Part shown: positions 34,889-44,375 of the stretch, piece by piece
Layout of the letters: each line of letters begins with the position of its first letter
Numbering within the stretch: the stretch's first letter is position 1
NCBI GenBank assembly: GCA_025758065.1
Contig: CP107199.1
Coordinates: forward strand, 124,001-188,000
DNA length: 64,000 bases
Direction of reading: 5' to 3'
From: Lachnospiraceae bacterium
Lineage (GTDB): Bacteria > Bacillota > Clostridia > Lachnospirales > Lachnospiraceae
Notes under the pieces: model-generated
The model's input: only the letters and a program-made list of their open reading frames with translations
What the model was told of the DNA's origin: nothing
The model's database searches: none
Made by a program: the position numbers and the translations under genes

Positions 34889-36199
34889 TCAATTATATTC
34901 CGGCATCCAGTCTTTGTGTGCTTCAAACAGATCATCACACATGCTGACAATATCATCCATAGATAACTCAGCTGCCACATGAGGATCCAGCATAACTGCC
35001 TGGTAAACGGCATCCTTTTTCTTTGTCCTTGCTGCTTCAATGGCCATCAGCTGCACATTGATATTAGTGCGGTTTAATGCCGCTAACTGCTCTGGAAGCT
35101 CTCCTACATAAACAGGAGCAATTCCGGAAGCATCGGTCATACAAGGCACCTCTACGCAGGCATTGGATGGCAGGTTCGGGATCAGACCATGGTTGATCAC
35201 ATTTCCACCAAACTTAAATGGCTTGTTATTAACAATAGAATTAATGATCTTTGCTGCATACTCTCTGGACTCTTCATGGGTCAGATCCGGTGAATTGATC
35301 AGGTCTTCTCTCATCTTTGCCCACTCTTCAATGTTGCGGATACATCTTCTTGGATACTCATCTAATGGGATATTAAACCGTTCGATCAGCTCCGGATATT
35401 TATCCTTGATAAAGTATGGCATATACTCTGCATTATGCTCGCTGGACTCTGTTACATAATAGCCGAAGCGGTGCATGATCTCATGGCGGACCTTATCATT
35501 TTCCGGATAACCCTGTTCTTTGGAACGGCGTTTTACTTCCGGATAAAGGTCTACTCCGTCTTTGGATACTTCCAGCAGCCATGCCATATGGTTGATACCT
35601 GCTATTTTCCACTGGACTCTGGAATCATATTCCATTCCCAGTCCTGCAAACAGCTTTGGAACTGCCACCTGTACGCTGTGACACAGTCCTACAAACTGGA
35701 CATTGCAATAACGCTCCATATAGCCGCTTAACATACCCATAGGATTGGAATAATTAAGGAATACTGCATTCGGGCAGTATTTTTCAGCCATCTTTCCAAA
35801 CATTTCCATTACAGGAATGGTGCGCAGCGCACGGAACACGCCGCCAACGCCTAAGGTATCTGCTATGGTCTGTCTTAAGCCATATTTCTTCGGAATCTCA
35901 AAATCAGAGATAGTACAAGGATCATATCCGCCAACCTGGATCGCGCAGATCAGGAAATTGGCACCGGTGAGTGCCTGTGGGAGTTCTTCAACTCCCACAT
36001 ATTTTTCCATTTTCACACTCTTTCCATAGTGGGCGCAGATCGCATGAAGCATCAGGTAACTGTCTTCCAGTCTCTGTGCATCAATATCATACAGTGCAAA
36101 GGTCAGGTCTTCTAATTCCGGGTGGATGATACAGTCGCCAAGAACATTCCTTACAAATACAGAACTTCCGGCTCCCAGAAAGGTGATTTTAATGGCCAT
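34889..36199 (-). CDS. GH4 alpha-galactosidase-like enzyme
   Basis: GH4 enzymes use NAD+ and a divalent metal to cleave glycosides by oxidation and elimination. The 436-residue protein has the N-terminal dinucleotide motif KITFLGAGSSVF, the metal and substrate region NYSNPMGMLSGYM, the metal-ligand cysteine in GLCHSVQ, and GINHMAWLLE. These match MelA-type alpha-galactosidases more than 6-phospho-beta-glucosidases. It is the last gene of the ABC importer operon, downstream of the binding protein. Confidence 0.88.
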   Translation of the reverse strand: MAIKITFLGAGSSVFVRNVLGDCIIHPELEDLTFALYDIDAQRLEDSYLMLHAICAHYGKSVKMEKYVGVEELPQALTGANFLICAIQVGGYDPCTISDFEIPKKYGLRQTIADTLGVGGVFRALRTIPVMEMFGKMAEKYCPNAVFLNYSNPMGMLSGYMERYCNVQFVGLCHSVQVAVPKLFAGLGMEYDSRVQWKIAGINHMAWLLEVSKDGVDLYPEVKRRSKEQGYPENDKVRHEIMHRFGYYVTESSEHNAEYMPYFIKDKYPELIERFNIPLDEYPRRCIRNIEEWAKMREDLINSPDLTHEESREYAAKIINSIVNNKPFKFGGNVINHGLIPNLPSNACVEVPCMTDASGIAPVYVGELPEQLAALNRTNINVQLMAIEAARTKKKDAVYQAVMLDPHVAAELSMDDIVSMCDDLFEAHKDWMPEYN

Positions 36200-36249
36200 A
36201 ATCTGAATCTGCTCCTCTCAAAAATCCTTACTTATGTGTTTTTGTAGTT

Positions 36250-37647
36250 TTACTGTTCCTCTAATACTTCCGTCATACGCTCCTGGCAATTAGCTGCTAC
36301 TTCTTCTGCTGTTACGGAGTTGTTTACCGCAAGTGGATCCATTTCTTCGTTAAATACTTCATTTAACTGCTGAAATGCTACTGAAGTCTCATCTGATGCC
36401 ATCTTAGGATCGATGGTTCCAACAATATCATTTAAGATCTTCATCTCATCTTTGAAAGTCTTATACTCTACTCCACCCTCCAGAAGTTTGGTTCTTACAG
36501 GGATGAAGGAACCGGTCTCACAGAATTTCTTCATGTTTTCTTCATTAGTAATGTAATCAACTACGATAGCTGCTGCCTTTGGATACTTGGTATCTGCATA
36601 TGCGAATACAGCATTTCCACCCATATCAGAACTTGTCTTTCCATTTCTGATCGGCATATAGGTCATACCCCATTTGTCACCCATATTTTCCTGCATGTAA
36701 GAGCAATGCCAGCTTCCAGAGAAGGTGAATGCGATCTGCTCAGCTACAAACAGAGAGTTGGTTGTAGTTGCACCAGAGAACGCGGTATTAGCAACCAGGT
36801 CTTCTTTTCTCCAGTCTTCATACAGCTTGATTGCCTCTAATACTTCTGGGCTGTCCATAGTAACTGCATCCTGTGCTTCGTTTAATACAGAGCCGCCGTT
36901 CATATATAAGAATGGCAGATAGCGGTATCCACTATTGTTCTCCCAAATTCCGCCAAATGCATATGGAAGATTGTATTTTTCCTTTAAAGTTCTTGCAATA
37001 TCAGTCAGTTCTTCCCAGGTATATCCGTCTTCAACGCTGGTTGGGATACGGATACCTGCTTCCTCAAACATTCTCTTGTTGTAGAACATTGCCATGGTAT
37101 CGGTATGATGAGGCATTGCTACTAACTTTCCATCATACTGGCAGGCAGACAGGAATGCCGGTGAAATACCATCTAAGCTTTCCTGGGAAATGTATGGAGA
37201 TAAGTCTAACATAACATCTGCCTTTTTGAACTTACCAAGACGCTGATAGGTATAACGGATAACATCCGGCCAGTCATTACCAGCGATTCGGGTATCCAGC
37301 ATATCTCTGAAGTCTGAGGATGGATAGGTCTGAGGAATGATCTTGATCTCAGGATGATCCTTCTGCAGATTTGCAAGCAGCTCGTCCCATGCTTCCTTAT
37401 CAGATGTGGAACCTTCCCAGTATGCAACTTCGATCTCTGCACCATCTTCTGCCACCAGTTCTTCTGTTGCTGCAGCTGCTTCTTCCTTCTTTTCCCCGTT
37501 TGCTTCGGAAGCTGCCGCTTCTGCCTTGGTCTCTGCCGGTGCTGCTGTTGTCTGGGTGCTTCCACCGCCACCGCAGGCTGTCAGACCACTCATCATAGCT
37601 GCTGCCATAACAATTGACATGGACCTCATTAATTTGCTTTTACTCAT
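36250..37647 (-). CDS. Sugar ABC transporter substrate-binding lipoprotein
   Basis: The 465-residue protein has a lipoprotein signal (GLTAC, Cys 25), a low-complexity Ala/Thr/Glu linker (about 30-68), and a type 1 extracellular solute-binding fold (IEVAYWEGSTSDKEAW, LAMPHHTDTMAMFYNKRMFEEAGI, AFTFSGSWHCSYM). The context, two permeases and two alpha-galactosidases, points to raffinose, melibiose or stachyose-type sugars. AAGGAGG precedes the ATG. No ATPase gene is in the operon; a shared MsmK-type ATPase is likely. Confidence 0.92.
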   Translation of the reverse strand: MSKSKLMRSMSIVMAAAMMSGLTACGGGGSTQTTAAPAETKAEAAASEANGEKKEEAAAATEELVAEDGAEIEVAYWEGSTSDKEAWDELLANLQKDHPEIKIIPQTYPSSDFRDMLDTRIAGNDWPDVIRYTYQRLGKFKKADVMLDLSPYISQESLDGISPAFLSACQYDGKLVAMPHHTDTMAMFYNKRMFEEAGIRIPTSVEDGYTWEELTDIARTLKEKYNLPYAFGGIWENNSGYRYLPFLYMNGGSVLNEAQDAVTMDSPEVLEAIKLYEDWRKEDLVANTAFSGATTTNSLFVAEQIAFTFSGSWHCSYMQENMGDKWGMTYMPIRNGKTSSDMGGNAVFAYADTKYPKAAAIVVDYITNEENMKKFCETGSFIPVRTKLLEGGVEYKTFKDEMKILNDIVGTIDPKMASDETSVAFQQLNEVFNEEMDPLAVNNSVTAEEVAANCQERMTEVLEEQ

Positions 37648-37717
37648 AAAACCTTCCTCCTTAAAATAATATTCTTAAATAGTTTTTATGATTGTTTTTC
37701 CTGTTTTCGGTCACTTA

Positions 37718-38572
37718 TTATCCCTTGATTCCGCTGGATGCAACCCCCTGTACAAATTGCTTCTGGAAAATAAGGAATACTGTGAGAACAGGTATAACCG
37801 AAATAAGAGAAGCTGCCATCATATCATTCCAGTTTACATACTGTGCGCCGTTTAAATTGGAAAGACCTAACTGTACGGTATAAAATTTCTCATTGGAAAG
37901 CATGATCAGCGGCCACTGGAGATCATTCCATCTCCACATAACCGTAAAGATGACCAACACACTGATCAGCGGCTTTACGTTTGGAAGGATGATCTTAGTA
38001 AAAATGGTAAACTCACTTGCACCATCAATCCTTCCTGCTTCCAGCAGTCCATCTGGAATATCACTGATAAACTGTCTGGATAAGAACAGGCCAAGTGCCT
38101 CTGCACAAGGCGGGATGATAACGCCCCAAAGTGTATTTCTGATACCCAGTTTGGATGCGATAACGAAAACCGGGATCATGGTAACCTGCAGTGGGATCAT
38201 CAAAGTACTCAAAACGATCATAAAGAAAAATTCTTTTCCTTTAAATTTGTACTTTGCAAATGCAAAACCTGCTAATAGATTAATACATACTGTGATCAGT
38301 GTAGAAAGTGTTGTTACAATAAAGCTATTTCTGAAATATATTCCAAAGGGTGCTCTGGACAATGCAGTTGCAAAATTACTCCAGATAAACTCACCTGGCC
38401 ATAACTTTGGCGGAAAAGCAAAAATCTCATCAACAGGCTTTACAGCTGTTACAAACATCCAATAGAAAGGGAACAGTGCGATCAGTGCTGCAGCCAACAT
38501 AAACAGAAAGATCACCGTTTTTAACAGAAAATATTTTCTTTTATCCATTCCCATACGGTCTGAACCATTCAT
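37718..38572 (-). CDS. Carbohydrate ABC transporter permease (MalG type)
   Basis: The 284-residue protein has six membrane segments and the EAA loop LLEAGRIDGASEFTIFTKIILPNVKPLI, which docks the ATPase. It starts four bases after the other permease ends, with AAGGAGG before the ATG. It is the second half of the permease pair. Confidence 0.94.
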   Translation of the reverse strand: MNGSDRMGMDKRKYFLLKTVIFLFMLAAALIALFPFYWMFVTAVKPVDEIFAFPPKLWPGEFIWSNFATALSRAPFGIYFRNSFIVTTLSTLITVCINLLAGFAFAKYKFKGKEFFFMIVLSTLMIPLQVTMIPVFVIASKLGIRNTLWGVIIPPCAEALGLFLSRQFISDIPDGLLEAGRIDGASEFTIFTKIILPNVKPLISVLVIFTVMWRWNDLQWPLIMLSNEKFYTVQLGLSNLNGAQYVNWNDMMAASLISVIPVLTVFLIFQKQFVQGVASSGIKG

Positions 38573-38575
38573 CTG

Positions 38576-39466
38576 TTAATCCTCCTTCTCTATCTTGAAT
38601 CGGATGATGGTAAGTGCTGCCATAAATACAAACAATACAATACCACCAGCTGCTGCACGTCCATAGTAATTCTTGTTAAATGCCTGTTCGTAAACATACA
38701 TAACAATGGTTTTGGTAGCATTTAACGGTCCTCCCTGTGTCATAGTGTATACTAAGTCGAAAGAACGGAAGGCATTGATCATACATGTGATCATAACGAA
38801 CATATGAGTGTTCTTTAACAGCGGAAGTGTTATATACCTGAATTTCTGGAATGTATTTGCTCCGTCAATGGTAGCTGCTTCTATCAGCTCTGTTGGAATG
38901 CCCTGAAGACCCGCCAGATAAATGACCATGTTATAACCGGCTTTCTGCCACATAGTCGCTGTTACAAGCATCAGCATGGCAAACTTCGGGTCATTATTCC
39001 ACTGGATTGCCTTTGCGCCTACTGAAGTAAGCAGGTAGTTGATCAGACCTAACTGATCCTGAAAGATCCAGGTAAATACAGTACCCACTACAACAGTAGA
39101 TACAACAGCCGGTGCATACACTGCAGACCGTATAAATCCTCTTAAAGGAATCTTACTGTTTAACATAACAGCTAAGAATAAAGCCAGCGCCATCAGAAGA
39201 GGTACCGTTGCTACTGCATAATAGAAAGTATTAAAAATGGATTTTAAGAATACTTTGTCCTGGAATATGTATGCATAATTAGCAAGACCGATAAATTTCG
39301 GTTTTCCCATCCCATTCCATTTTACCATTCCATAATAAAATGACATGAAAATGGGAATGATCATAAATATAAGAAACAAAATCATATTCGGCAAAATATA
39401 AAGATACGGAACCACCTTAATATTCCGCCAGAACGGTATTCTATTTTTCTGTGTTTTTTCGTTCAT
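38576..39466 (-). CDS. Sugar ABC transporter permease (MalF type)
   Basis: The 296-residue protein has six membrane segments and the EAA motif LIEAATIDGANTFQKFRYITLPLLKN. It opens RNIKVVPYLYILPNMILFLIFM as in other CUT1 permeases. GGGGAG precedes the ATG at 39466; the frame extends to 39520 without a ribosome site. It follows the GH36 gene. Confidence 0.94.
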   Translation of the reverse strand: MNEKTQKNRIPFWRNIKVVPYLYILPNMILFLIFMIIPIFMSFYYGMVKWNGMGKPKFIGLANYAYIFQDKVFLKSIFNTFYYAVATVPLLMALALFLAVMLNSKIPLRGFIRSAVYAPAVVSTVVVGTVFTWIFQDQLGLINYLLTSVGAKAIQWNNDPKFAMLMLVTATMWQKAGYNMVIYLAGLQGIPTELIEAATIDGANTFQKFRYITLPLLKNTHMFVMITCMINAFRSFDLVYTMTQGGPLNATKTIVMYVYEQAFNKNYYGRAAAGGIVLFVFMAALTIIRFKIEKED

Positions 39467-39540
39467 AGACTGTTTCTCCCCGTTACACATTTGTTTATTC
39501 TCCCGGATCTTTTGCCCCATGATCCGGGAAAATAAAATTT

Positions 39541-41799
39541 TTAGTTATCTACACACTCCAGTACATACAACTGGGAAGTATAGTCACCTGCATCTATACC
39601 AGAATCCTTTTTGGTAATGCTGTCCTTTCGTACAGAAGATCCTGTAAATTCCATATCCAGAAGCAATCCCATATTCATCAGTTCATCGCCATAATAGGTT
39701 CTGCCGTTTCTGCTGCAGTAATAGCGTTTGTCCGGATCGAGTCCTGTAAGAATCAGCTTTTTAAGCTTTGGATTTGGTGTTGCCATTACTTTGTAATAAG
39801 CAGCAACTGCCTGTTTCTTATCTGGTGATACACTCATCCATGCTGCATTTCCATCTCCCTCAAATGGATCTTCCAGACGGTAGAAGGTTCCAAACTGGAT
39901 CAGCTTTCTGTATTTCTTAAAAAATGCAATCTGCTCTTTTACTTTCTCCTGCTCATCTTCTGTCATGGCATTTGGATCAAGTTCGTAACCAAATGCACCA
40001 AAGTAAGCTACATGGGCTCTGAAATCCACATCTGTCATACGTTTTACCTGATGGTTGGGGATAGCTGATACATGAGCTCCCATAGAAGATACAGGATACG
40101 CCATGCTGGTTCCATACTGGATCTTAATACGCTCTACCGCATCTGTATCGTCGCTTGCCCAACACTGTGGTGCATAGTAAAGCATACCTGCATCAAACCT
40201 TGCTCCGCCACTGGCACAGGATTCAAACAGAATTTCAGGAAATTCTGCGATCAGACGCTCATACAGACTATATACTCCTAAAATATAACGGTGGAAGAAC
40301 TCTCCCTGCTGATCTGCCCCTAAAGAAGCTCCATAAGCTTCTGTGATATTTCGGTTCATATCCCATTTTACATAAGAGATACTAGAATTTTTCAGTACCT
40401 TCTCCATCATCTGATAAATGTGATCTACTACCTGAGGATTGGAAAAATCCAAAACATACTGATTTCTTCCATGGGACATCCGTCTTCCCGGTGTATGAAT
40501 TGCCCAGTCAGGATGCTCTTCATACAGACAGCTTACTTTGTTTACCATCTCCGGCTCAAACCAAAGACCAAATTTTAAGCCCATTGCTTCTATTTTCTTT
40601 GATAATCCCTCTACGCCTTCCGGAAGCTTGTCCAGATCACTGTACCAATCTCCAAGAGAACTTCCTGAGTCATCTCTCTTGCCAAACCAGCCGTCATCCA
40701 GTACAAAAAGTTCAACTCCTAGATTCTTCGCTTTCTCAGCGATCTTTAAGATCATTTCTTCATTAAACTTAAAGTAAGTAGCTTCCCAGTTATTTAAAAG
40801 CACCGGACGTTCTTTTTCTCTCCAGCTTCCCCTAACCAGTCTCTTGTTAAACAGCTGGTGGAAATTCTGGCTCATGCCATTTAAGCCATCCGCACTGTAT
40901 ACCATAACAGCTTCCGGCGTCTGAAACTCACCCTTTGGTTCTAAATGCCAGGTAAATTCAAACGGATTGATGCCCATTGAAACTCTTGCTGTTTCATATC
41001 TGTCCACTTCCACCTGTGCCAGGAAATTGCCGCTGTAGATCAGGCAGAATCCATAAGCATCTCCCTGTTCCTCTGTTGCATATGGACGTTTCAGTGCAAT
41101 AAAGGGATTATGGTCCGGGCTGCTGGCACCTCTTGCACTGGAAATAGACTGGATACCGGTTACAAGCTTTCTTTTCTTTTTATGACGTTCTCTTGCCCAT
41201 GCACCGTCTAAATGGATCATTTCAAAATCGCTGTCATAAAGATCTACTGACATGGACATGGCTCTTAACAGATCCAGGTTCTGTTCTCCATTATTTACAA
41301 AACGTACATTCCGGCAAATAGCGTCATAATCTTCATAGATAGTATAGGATAAGACCATTTGCACGGAAAGAAGTTCATCTTCCAACAGGATCTCTACTGT
41401 TACTGCATCATCCTCTGCTTCTGTGTAAGTGGCAGGAAGACCTTTCAGTTTTTTCTTTCCTTTGTAGATTTCATGGTTCTTATAAACAAATTCTGTAATC
41501 CGGCTGCCATTTTCCTGTTTGATCTGGTATGCCGGCTCTCTGAAATCTGTAGTACCATAGGAAGGATATTCCTGACGGATGGTATCCAAGGTAAAGAGAA
41601 AATCATCTTCATACACATACGCTGTGTGGCTCTGTGTACGCATCTGGATGAAATGCTGGAATGAATCCCTGTGTGTTAAATGCCTTCCAAAATACTGATG
41701 GCCTAACTGTCCATTTTCCATGATACAAAAAATATAACTGATCCGGTCATTCTGAAGATGGAACTCTTTTGTTGCCTCATTAAAAAGAATTTTCGCCAT
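39541..41799 (-). CDS. GH36 alpha-galactosidase
   Basis: The enzyme releases terminal alpha-galactose from raffinose-family sugars. The 752-residue length suits the bacterial tetrameric type. The nucleophile aspartate is in YVKWDMNRNITEAYG (near residue 477) and the acid/base aspartate in CWASDDTDAVERIKIQYG (near 550); ELFVLDDGWFGKRDD and ESCASGGARFD are also conserved. No signal peptide, so it acts in the cytoplasm after uptake. A LacI-type operator lies about 30 bases before its start. Confidence 0.96.
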   Translation of the reverse strand: MAKILFNEATKEFHLQNDRISYIFCIMENGQLGHQYFGRHLTHRDSFQHFIQMRTQSHTAYVYEDDFLFTLDTIRQEYPSYGTTDFREPAYQIKQENGSRITEFVYKNHEIYKGKKKLKGLPATYTEAEDDAVTVEILLEDELLSVQMVLSYTIYEDYDAICRNVRFVNNGEQNLDLLRAMSMSVDLYDSDFEMIHLDGAWARERHKKKRKLVTGIQSISSARGASSPDHNPFIALKRPYATEEQGDAYGFCLIYSGNFLAQVEVDRYETARVSMGINPFEFTWHLEPKGEFQTPEAVMVYSADGLNGMSQNFHQLFNKRLVRGSWREKERPVLLNNWEATYFKFNEEMILKIAEKAKNLGVELFVLDDGWFGKRDDSGSSLGDWYSDLDKLPEGVEGLSKKIEAMGLKFGLWFEPEMVNKVSCLYEEHPDWAIHTPGRRMSHGRNQYVLDFSNPQVVDHIYQMMEKVLKNSSISYVKWDMNRNITEAYGASLGADQQGEFFHRYILGVYSLYERLIAEFPEILFESCASGGARFDAGMLYYAPQCWASDDTDAVERIKIQYGTSMAYPVSSMGAHVSAIPNHQVKRMTDVDFRAHVAYFGAFGYELDPNAMTEDEQEKVKEQIAFFKKYRKLIQFGTFYRLEDPFEGDGNAAWMSVSPDKKQAVAAYYKVMATPNPKLKKLILTGLDPDKRYYCSRNGRTYYGDELMNMGLLLDMEFTGSSVRKDSITKKDSGIDAGDYTSQLYVLECVDN

Positions 41800-41827
41800 A
41801 CATCCGCCTCACTTTATCTTATTTTTT

Positions 41828-41845
41828 AAACACGAACGCGTGTTT
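41828..41845. promoter_or_regulatory. LacI-type operator upstream of the GH36 operon
   Basis: AAACACGAACGCGTGTTT is a near-perfect inverted repeat of 18 bases. Read on the minus strand it shares AAACNCGCGTTC with the site at 42906, in front of the regulator gene. It lies between the LacI stop and the GH36 start, where a repressor would block the operon. Confidence 0.82.
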
Positions 41846-41888
41846 ATATTGTTTTAAAAAAAAATAGTTTTTTATTTTTTATACTTTT

Positions 41889-42896
41889 TTATGCTGTCGT
41901 GCCTTTGATCAGGATCGCTGGACATTTCAGCTTTCGCTTGGCATCTATTCCCACCACAGAACGCAGCGCTGCTCTTGCAATATCATGAAGAGAGATTTCA
42001 ATGGAAGTCAGGTTATATCCTAATTCTGCATAAGTGGCACTGTAGTCACAGCCCATTATACTGATGTCTTCCGGTACCCGTAAGCCCCTTGCCTCTGCTG
42101 CCCTTATAGCAGATATTGCCATTGCATCGTTGGAAGCATATATGGCAGTTGCTTTTGTTGTATCTAAAATCTTTTCTGCTGCAATATATGCTTTCTGGCT
42201 GTTAAAATCTCCCGGCTCTATGATCAGGTCTTTTTCTTCCAAACCTGCTTCTATCATGGCTTTTTTATAGCCGATAATACGGTCTCTGCTGGATAAACGG
42301 TCATCTCCGCAAAGATGCGCGATACAGGTATGCCCTTTATCTAAAAGATACTTCGTAGCCATATATCCGGCATCAACATTCTGACTGCAGATAATACTTA
42401 CATTTTCCGCCCGAAGCATATCCACATCCGGATCTACCACCACCATATTGAACCCTTTTTCGATCAGCCGGTTTACCGCTTCCATTTCATATTCAAATCC
42501 CACAAAAATCCCGCCGCTAATAGAACGGCTACGGTACATATTTTCTACTTTAGATAATTCTTCTATTTCTGATACTACAAATGTTGAGATCGTATAATCA
42601 TATTCCTTTGCCTGAGTGATCAGTTCACCGATCATCCTAAGAAAATAGGAGGACATGGCACCTCTCCATCTTCTCTTCGCTGCATCACAGTTAGAAATAC
42701 ACAATACAATCTCCCGGTTCGCTTTTCCGGCTAAAACCTGCGCAAAAGTGTTTGGCTGGTATCCATATTTCTCGATCACATCCATCACCCTAATCCGTGT
42801 CTCTTCTGGTACATTGGGATAATGGTTGATCACCCTGGAAACTGTACTTCTGGAAACATTTGCCAGTTTTGCAATTTCTTCACTTGTTATATTCAT
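41889..42896 (-). CDS. LacI family transcriptional regulator
   Basis: The 335-residue protein has an N-terminal helix-turn-helix (ITSEEIAKLANVSRSTVSRVINHYPNVPEETRIRV) and hinge, then a periplasmic-binding-like effector domain (ISGGIFVGFEY, AIYASNDAMAISAIRAAEARGLRVPEDISIMGCD). AGGTGG precedes the ATG at 42896. It lies directly upstream of the GH36 operon and probably represses it and itself; the effector is likely an alpha-galactoside or galactose. Confidence 0.93.
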   Translation of the reverse strand: MNITSEEIAKLANVSRSTVSRVINHYPNVPEETRIRVMDVIEKYGYQPNTFAQVLAGKANREIVLCISNCDAAKRRWRGAMSSYFLRMIGELITQAKEYDYTISTFVVSEIEELSKVENMYRSRSISGGIFVGFEYEMEAVNRLIEKGFNMVVVDPDVDMLRAENVSIICSQNVDAGYMATKYLLDKGHTCIAHLCGDDRLSSRDRIIGYKKAMIEAGLEEKDLIIEPGDFNSQKAYIAAEKILDTTKATAIYASNDAMAISAIRAAEARGLRVPEDISIMGCDYSATYAELGYNLTSIEISLHDIARAALRSVVGIDAKRKLKCPAILIKGTTA

Positions 42897-42905
42897 ATAA
42901 CCACC

Positions 42906-42923
42906 TGTTGTGAACGCGCGTTT
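42906..42923. promoter_or_regulatory. LacI-type operator at the regulator promoter
   Basis: The sequence contains AACGCGCGTT, a perfect ten-base palindrome, and shares AAACNCGCGTTC with the 41828 site when read on the minus strand. It lies ten bases before the regulator start, between a likely -10 region (TATATACATAAT) and the ribosome site, which suggests autorepression. Confidence 0.8.
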
Positions 42924-43075
42924 ATTATGTATATAATGTAGCATGTTTTTCTCGTTTTGTCTAGATGTTTTTGTTAATTTATATATTTATCTGCTTGTTA
43001 TTTTTCTATTTTTGTTGCATTTTTATCATTTTGCCAGCTTTTCATCGAAATCAATCGGCTTTTTACAATGACTGC

Positions 43076-44323
43076 CTACTTTGTGCAGGGCAGTGTGGAG
43101 CCGCCGTAGGGCATTACAATGACACTTGCGTTCTCGCCGTAGCGGGAGAGCGCGGAATCAAGCTCTGCCTGCAGATCCTGACAGGGCTTCAGGTGGATGC
43201 TGCGTACAAAATCAGCGTCCATGTCGCTGTAGAGATAGATATCTGCCTTTTCCAGAACCATGGCGATGGCAGCGGCCTTGTGGCCTCCCAGCTGGAATTC
43301 GCGGGAGATATGCTCAATCATATCGTGGGCCTTTTCGTGACCGGTCATCCATTTTTCAAAAACTTCTGCGCCCAGTCCCTCTTTCGAAGAGGCAGCCCAG
43401 AGAATACAGCCACCGTCCTTTACCGCATGCTTTGCGTTGTCCAGAGCCTTCTGAGCCTGGTAAAGATTGATATCCTTGGGATATCCGCCTGCAGAAACGA
43501 TTACGATGTCTGCCCGGTGGGGAATCTGGATTTTGTAAAGCTGATCCAGAAAGCGGCAGCCCTCTCTGTGGGCCTTAATAAAATGTCCGGCCACACAGCG
43601 GCGAATGCGTTTTTTCTCATCCAGAATTACATTTACAATAAAGGTAATAGGAACAAAACGTTCACATACCTCGTCAATATCTTCGCGGATGGGATTGCCC
43701 TCGATAGCGCCTGCCTTTGCCTCGGCCTGCACCATGCGGGAGTGATTGCACTGGATGGCGTTCCGGGTGGATACGCCCGGCATAATGGCCTTGGAGCCTC
43801 CGCTGTATCCCGCAAAATAATGAAACTCAATGTTGCCGAGACAGATACGGACGTCTGCCTCTGCCACATCCCGATAGATATCAACAGGGGTTCCCCGTCT
43901 GGTAGTCCCCATATGTACAAAATCATCCTTGGAGTCTACACATTTTACCCGGTTAAAGACCTCTTCACCTACCAGATGAATCATTTCCTCTCTGGTATGG
44001 GCGCGATGGCTTCCGAGAGCGAAAACGATGGTAATATCGCTGTCAGAGATTCCTCCGCGGTTCAACTCCTTAAGAACAGGCGGAAGAACCAGGTAAGAGG
44101 GAAGGGGCCTTGTAATATCGCTGGTGACGATGGCTACCTTCTGACCCGGAGACACCAGATCCTTTAACCGCTCGGTGCCAATGGGATGTTCCAGTGCCCT
44201 GATTACTTCCTCTGTGCCCACAAGGTCCGTCTGGACCTCGTTGGGCAGAAGCGTCTGAAGAAAATGTCTGTCCGGGATAGAAAGCTCAAGATTTTCTTTT
44301 CCATAGGGAAGTTGTACTATCAT
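43076..44323 (-). CDS. larA: LarA family nickel-pincer racemase/epimerase homologue
   Basis: LarA homologues use a nickel-pincer nucleotide to racemise lactate or other 2-hydroxy acids. The 415-residue protein shows the N-terminal VAIVTSDITRPLPSYLVLPPVLKEL, the histidine region FALGSHRAHTREEM, and NIEFHYFAGYSGGSKAIMPGVS with the catalytic histidine and pincer lysine. No larB, larC or larE lies beside it. Base composition here is visibly more GC-rich than in neighbours. The true substrate may be a sugar acid, given the transaldolase next to it. Confidence 0.85.
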   Translation of the reverse strand: MIVQLPYGKENLELSIPDRHFLQTLLPNEVQTDLVGTEEVIRALEHPIGTERLKDLVSPGQKVAIVTSDITRPLPSYLVLPPVLKELNRGGISDSDITIVFALGSHRAHTREEMIHLVGEEVFNRVKCVDSKDDFVHMGTTRRGTPVDIYRDVAEADVRICLGNIEFHYFAGYSGGSKAIMPGVSTRNAIQCNHSRMVQAEAKAGAIEGNPIREDIDEVCERFVPITFIVNVILDEKKRIRRCVAGHFIKAHREGCRFLDQLYKIQIPHRADIVIVSAGGYPKDINLYQAQKALDNAKHAVKDGGCILWAASSKEGLGAEVFEKWMTGHEKAHDMIEHISREFQLGGHKAAAIAMVLEKADIYLYSDMDADFVRSIHLKPCQDLQAELDSALSRYGENASVIVMPYGGSTLPCTK

Positions 44324-44375
44324 TTAAAATCCTCCTCAATTTCCTGATATGCTGCGACAAACTGTGTGAAGAATG

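Noticed and set aside
43126..43470. Plus-strand frames opposite larA
   Set aside because: They are long only because the region is GC-rich; the minus-strand frame has clear LarA motifs.
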